Source of the DNA: Oscillospiraceae bacterium
GTDB lineage: Bacteria > Bacillota > Clostridia > Oscillospirales > Ruminococcaceae
Direction of reading: 5' to 3'
Length of the DNA stretch: 14,767 bases
NCBI GenBank assembly: GCA_016297675.1
Contig: JAEDGE010000041.1
Coordinates: 1-14,767 of the forward strand
The translations under genes and the position numbers were made by a program. Each line of letters opens with the position of its first letter. Within the stretch, counting starts at the first letter, position 1. Below the pieces are notes generated by a model that was given only the letters and a program-made list of their open reading frames with translations, did not search any database and was not told the origin of the DNA. This document shows, one piece after another, positions 14,384 through 14,767 of the stretch.

Positions 14384-14767
14384 ATGACAAATTTATCGGA
14401 CTATCCGAATTGTAAGTTTGTCAGAACTTTTGATATAGAAGCAATTTCTCTTCCCATCGTTTATAACAAATACGGTGATCATGATCCGAATGGCATGCTT
14501 TATGTGCTGAAAAAGGATTCTAAAAGAATTCAGCAGAAAGCAAGGGAGCATTTTGCAATGAATCCTCCCCAGCCTTATAAAGAGGTACAACCACTTGTGA
14601 TCAGAGCCAATGCAGGCGATGAGATCCGAATCAACTTCTATAATAAATTAGACATAAAAGTGTCTATGCATGTACAAGGACTGCATTATGATGTTCTGAC
14701 ATCGGACGGAGCAAATGTAGGAAACAATCCGGATACAACTACAGATGATATGATACAGTATGTGTGG
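14384..14767 (+). CDS. Multicopper-oxidase-like protein, N-terminal part (cut by window)
   Basis: The frame is open for 128 codons from ATG 14384 to the right edge, preceded by GAAAGGAGC. PLVIRANAGDEIRINFYNKL followed by MHVQGLHYD and SDGANVGNNPDTTTDD matches the first cupredoxin domain of multicopper oxidases, where the first copper motif is normally H-x-H-G. Here it reads HVQG (H96, Q98), so one type 2/3 copper histidine is absent; H101 follows in the same loop. No signal peptide or membrane helix is seen at the N-terminus (MTNLSDYPNC), which suggests a cytoplasmic protein. The C-terminal copper motifs are outside the window, so activity cannot be judged. Fold assignment is fairly sure, enzymatic role is not. 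Confidence 0.75.
   Translation, partial: MTNLSDYPNCKFVRTFDIEAISLPIVYNKYGDHDPNGMLYVLKKDSKRIQQKAREHFAMNPPQPYKEVQPLVIRANAGDEIRINFYNKLDIKVSMHVQGLHYDVLTSDGANVGNNPDTTTDDMIQYVW

Noticed and set aside
14393..14590. Minus-strand open frame inside the oxidase-like gene
   Set aside because: It is antisense to a frame with a clear cupredoxin motif and a ribosome site.
1..14767. CRISPR array, prophage, toxin-antitoxin or restriction system
   Set aside because: No regularly spaced repeats, integrase, phage, nuclease or toxin-antitoxin gene pairs were seen in the window.

Overview
The window looks like chromosomal DNA of a cellulolytic Ruminococcus-like Firmicute (Oscillospiraceae, possibly the R. flavefaciens group). 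The inference rests on a GH48 cellulase ending in a Thr-rich linker and a type I dockerin, AGGAGG-type ribosome sites, near-consensus sigma-A promoters, a SpoIIP homologue and moderately AT-rich codon use. I cannot name the species from sequence alone.

Layout. (1) 1-3438: on the minus strand, a secreted GH48 exocellulase (signal peptide, GH48, Big_2-like domain, Thr linker, dockerin). It runs off the left edge inside the dockerin and has a consensus promoter and a leader of about 200 nt. (2) 3439-8125: a plus-strand four-gene operon, ABC ATPase / ABC-2 permease / GldG-like auxiliary protein / DUF4340 protein, closed by a strong terminator. It resembles the GldA-GldF-GldG system of gliding Bacteroidetes. 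(3) 8217-10680: a consensus promoter, an S11 D,D-carboxypeptidase and a membrane-anchored VanY-like protein that has lost key catalytic and zinc residues, then a terminator. (4) 10695-10780: an unexplained 67-bp inverted repeat plus a direct repeat. (5) 10786-11643 (minus): a CE4/NodB polysaccharide deacetylase, divergent from (6) 11740-13252 (plus): SpoIIP behind a sigma-E-like promoter, followed by a small possible membrane protein. (7) 13238-13825 (minus): a circularly permuted NlpC/P60-like protein, divergent from (8) tRNA-Arg(CCG) and tRNA-Trp(CCA) with a terminator. (9) 14384 to the right edge: the N-terminal 128 residues of a multicopper-oxidase-like protein, preceded by a duplicated, palindrome-rich leader.

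How the genes work together. The middle of the window (8.3-13.8 kb) is rich in cell-wall functions: a D,D-carboxypeptidase, a probable pseudo-carboxypeptidase, a deacetylase, a SpoIIP hydrolase and a possible cysteine hydrolase. They lie in separate transcription units, so this is a neighbourhood rather than one pathway. The GH48 enzyme would act outside the cell on cellulose, docked through its dockerin to a cellulosomal scaffoldin.

The most notable observations are the degenerate VanY-like partner of the D,D-carboxypeptidase, the multicopper-oxidase-like gene with an altered copper motif and an unusual repeated upstream region, the long leader of the cellulase gene, and the inverted repeat at 10.7 kb.
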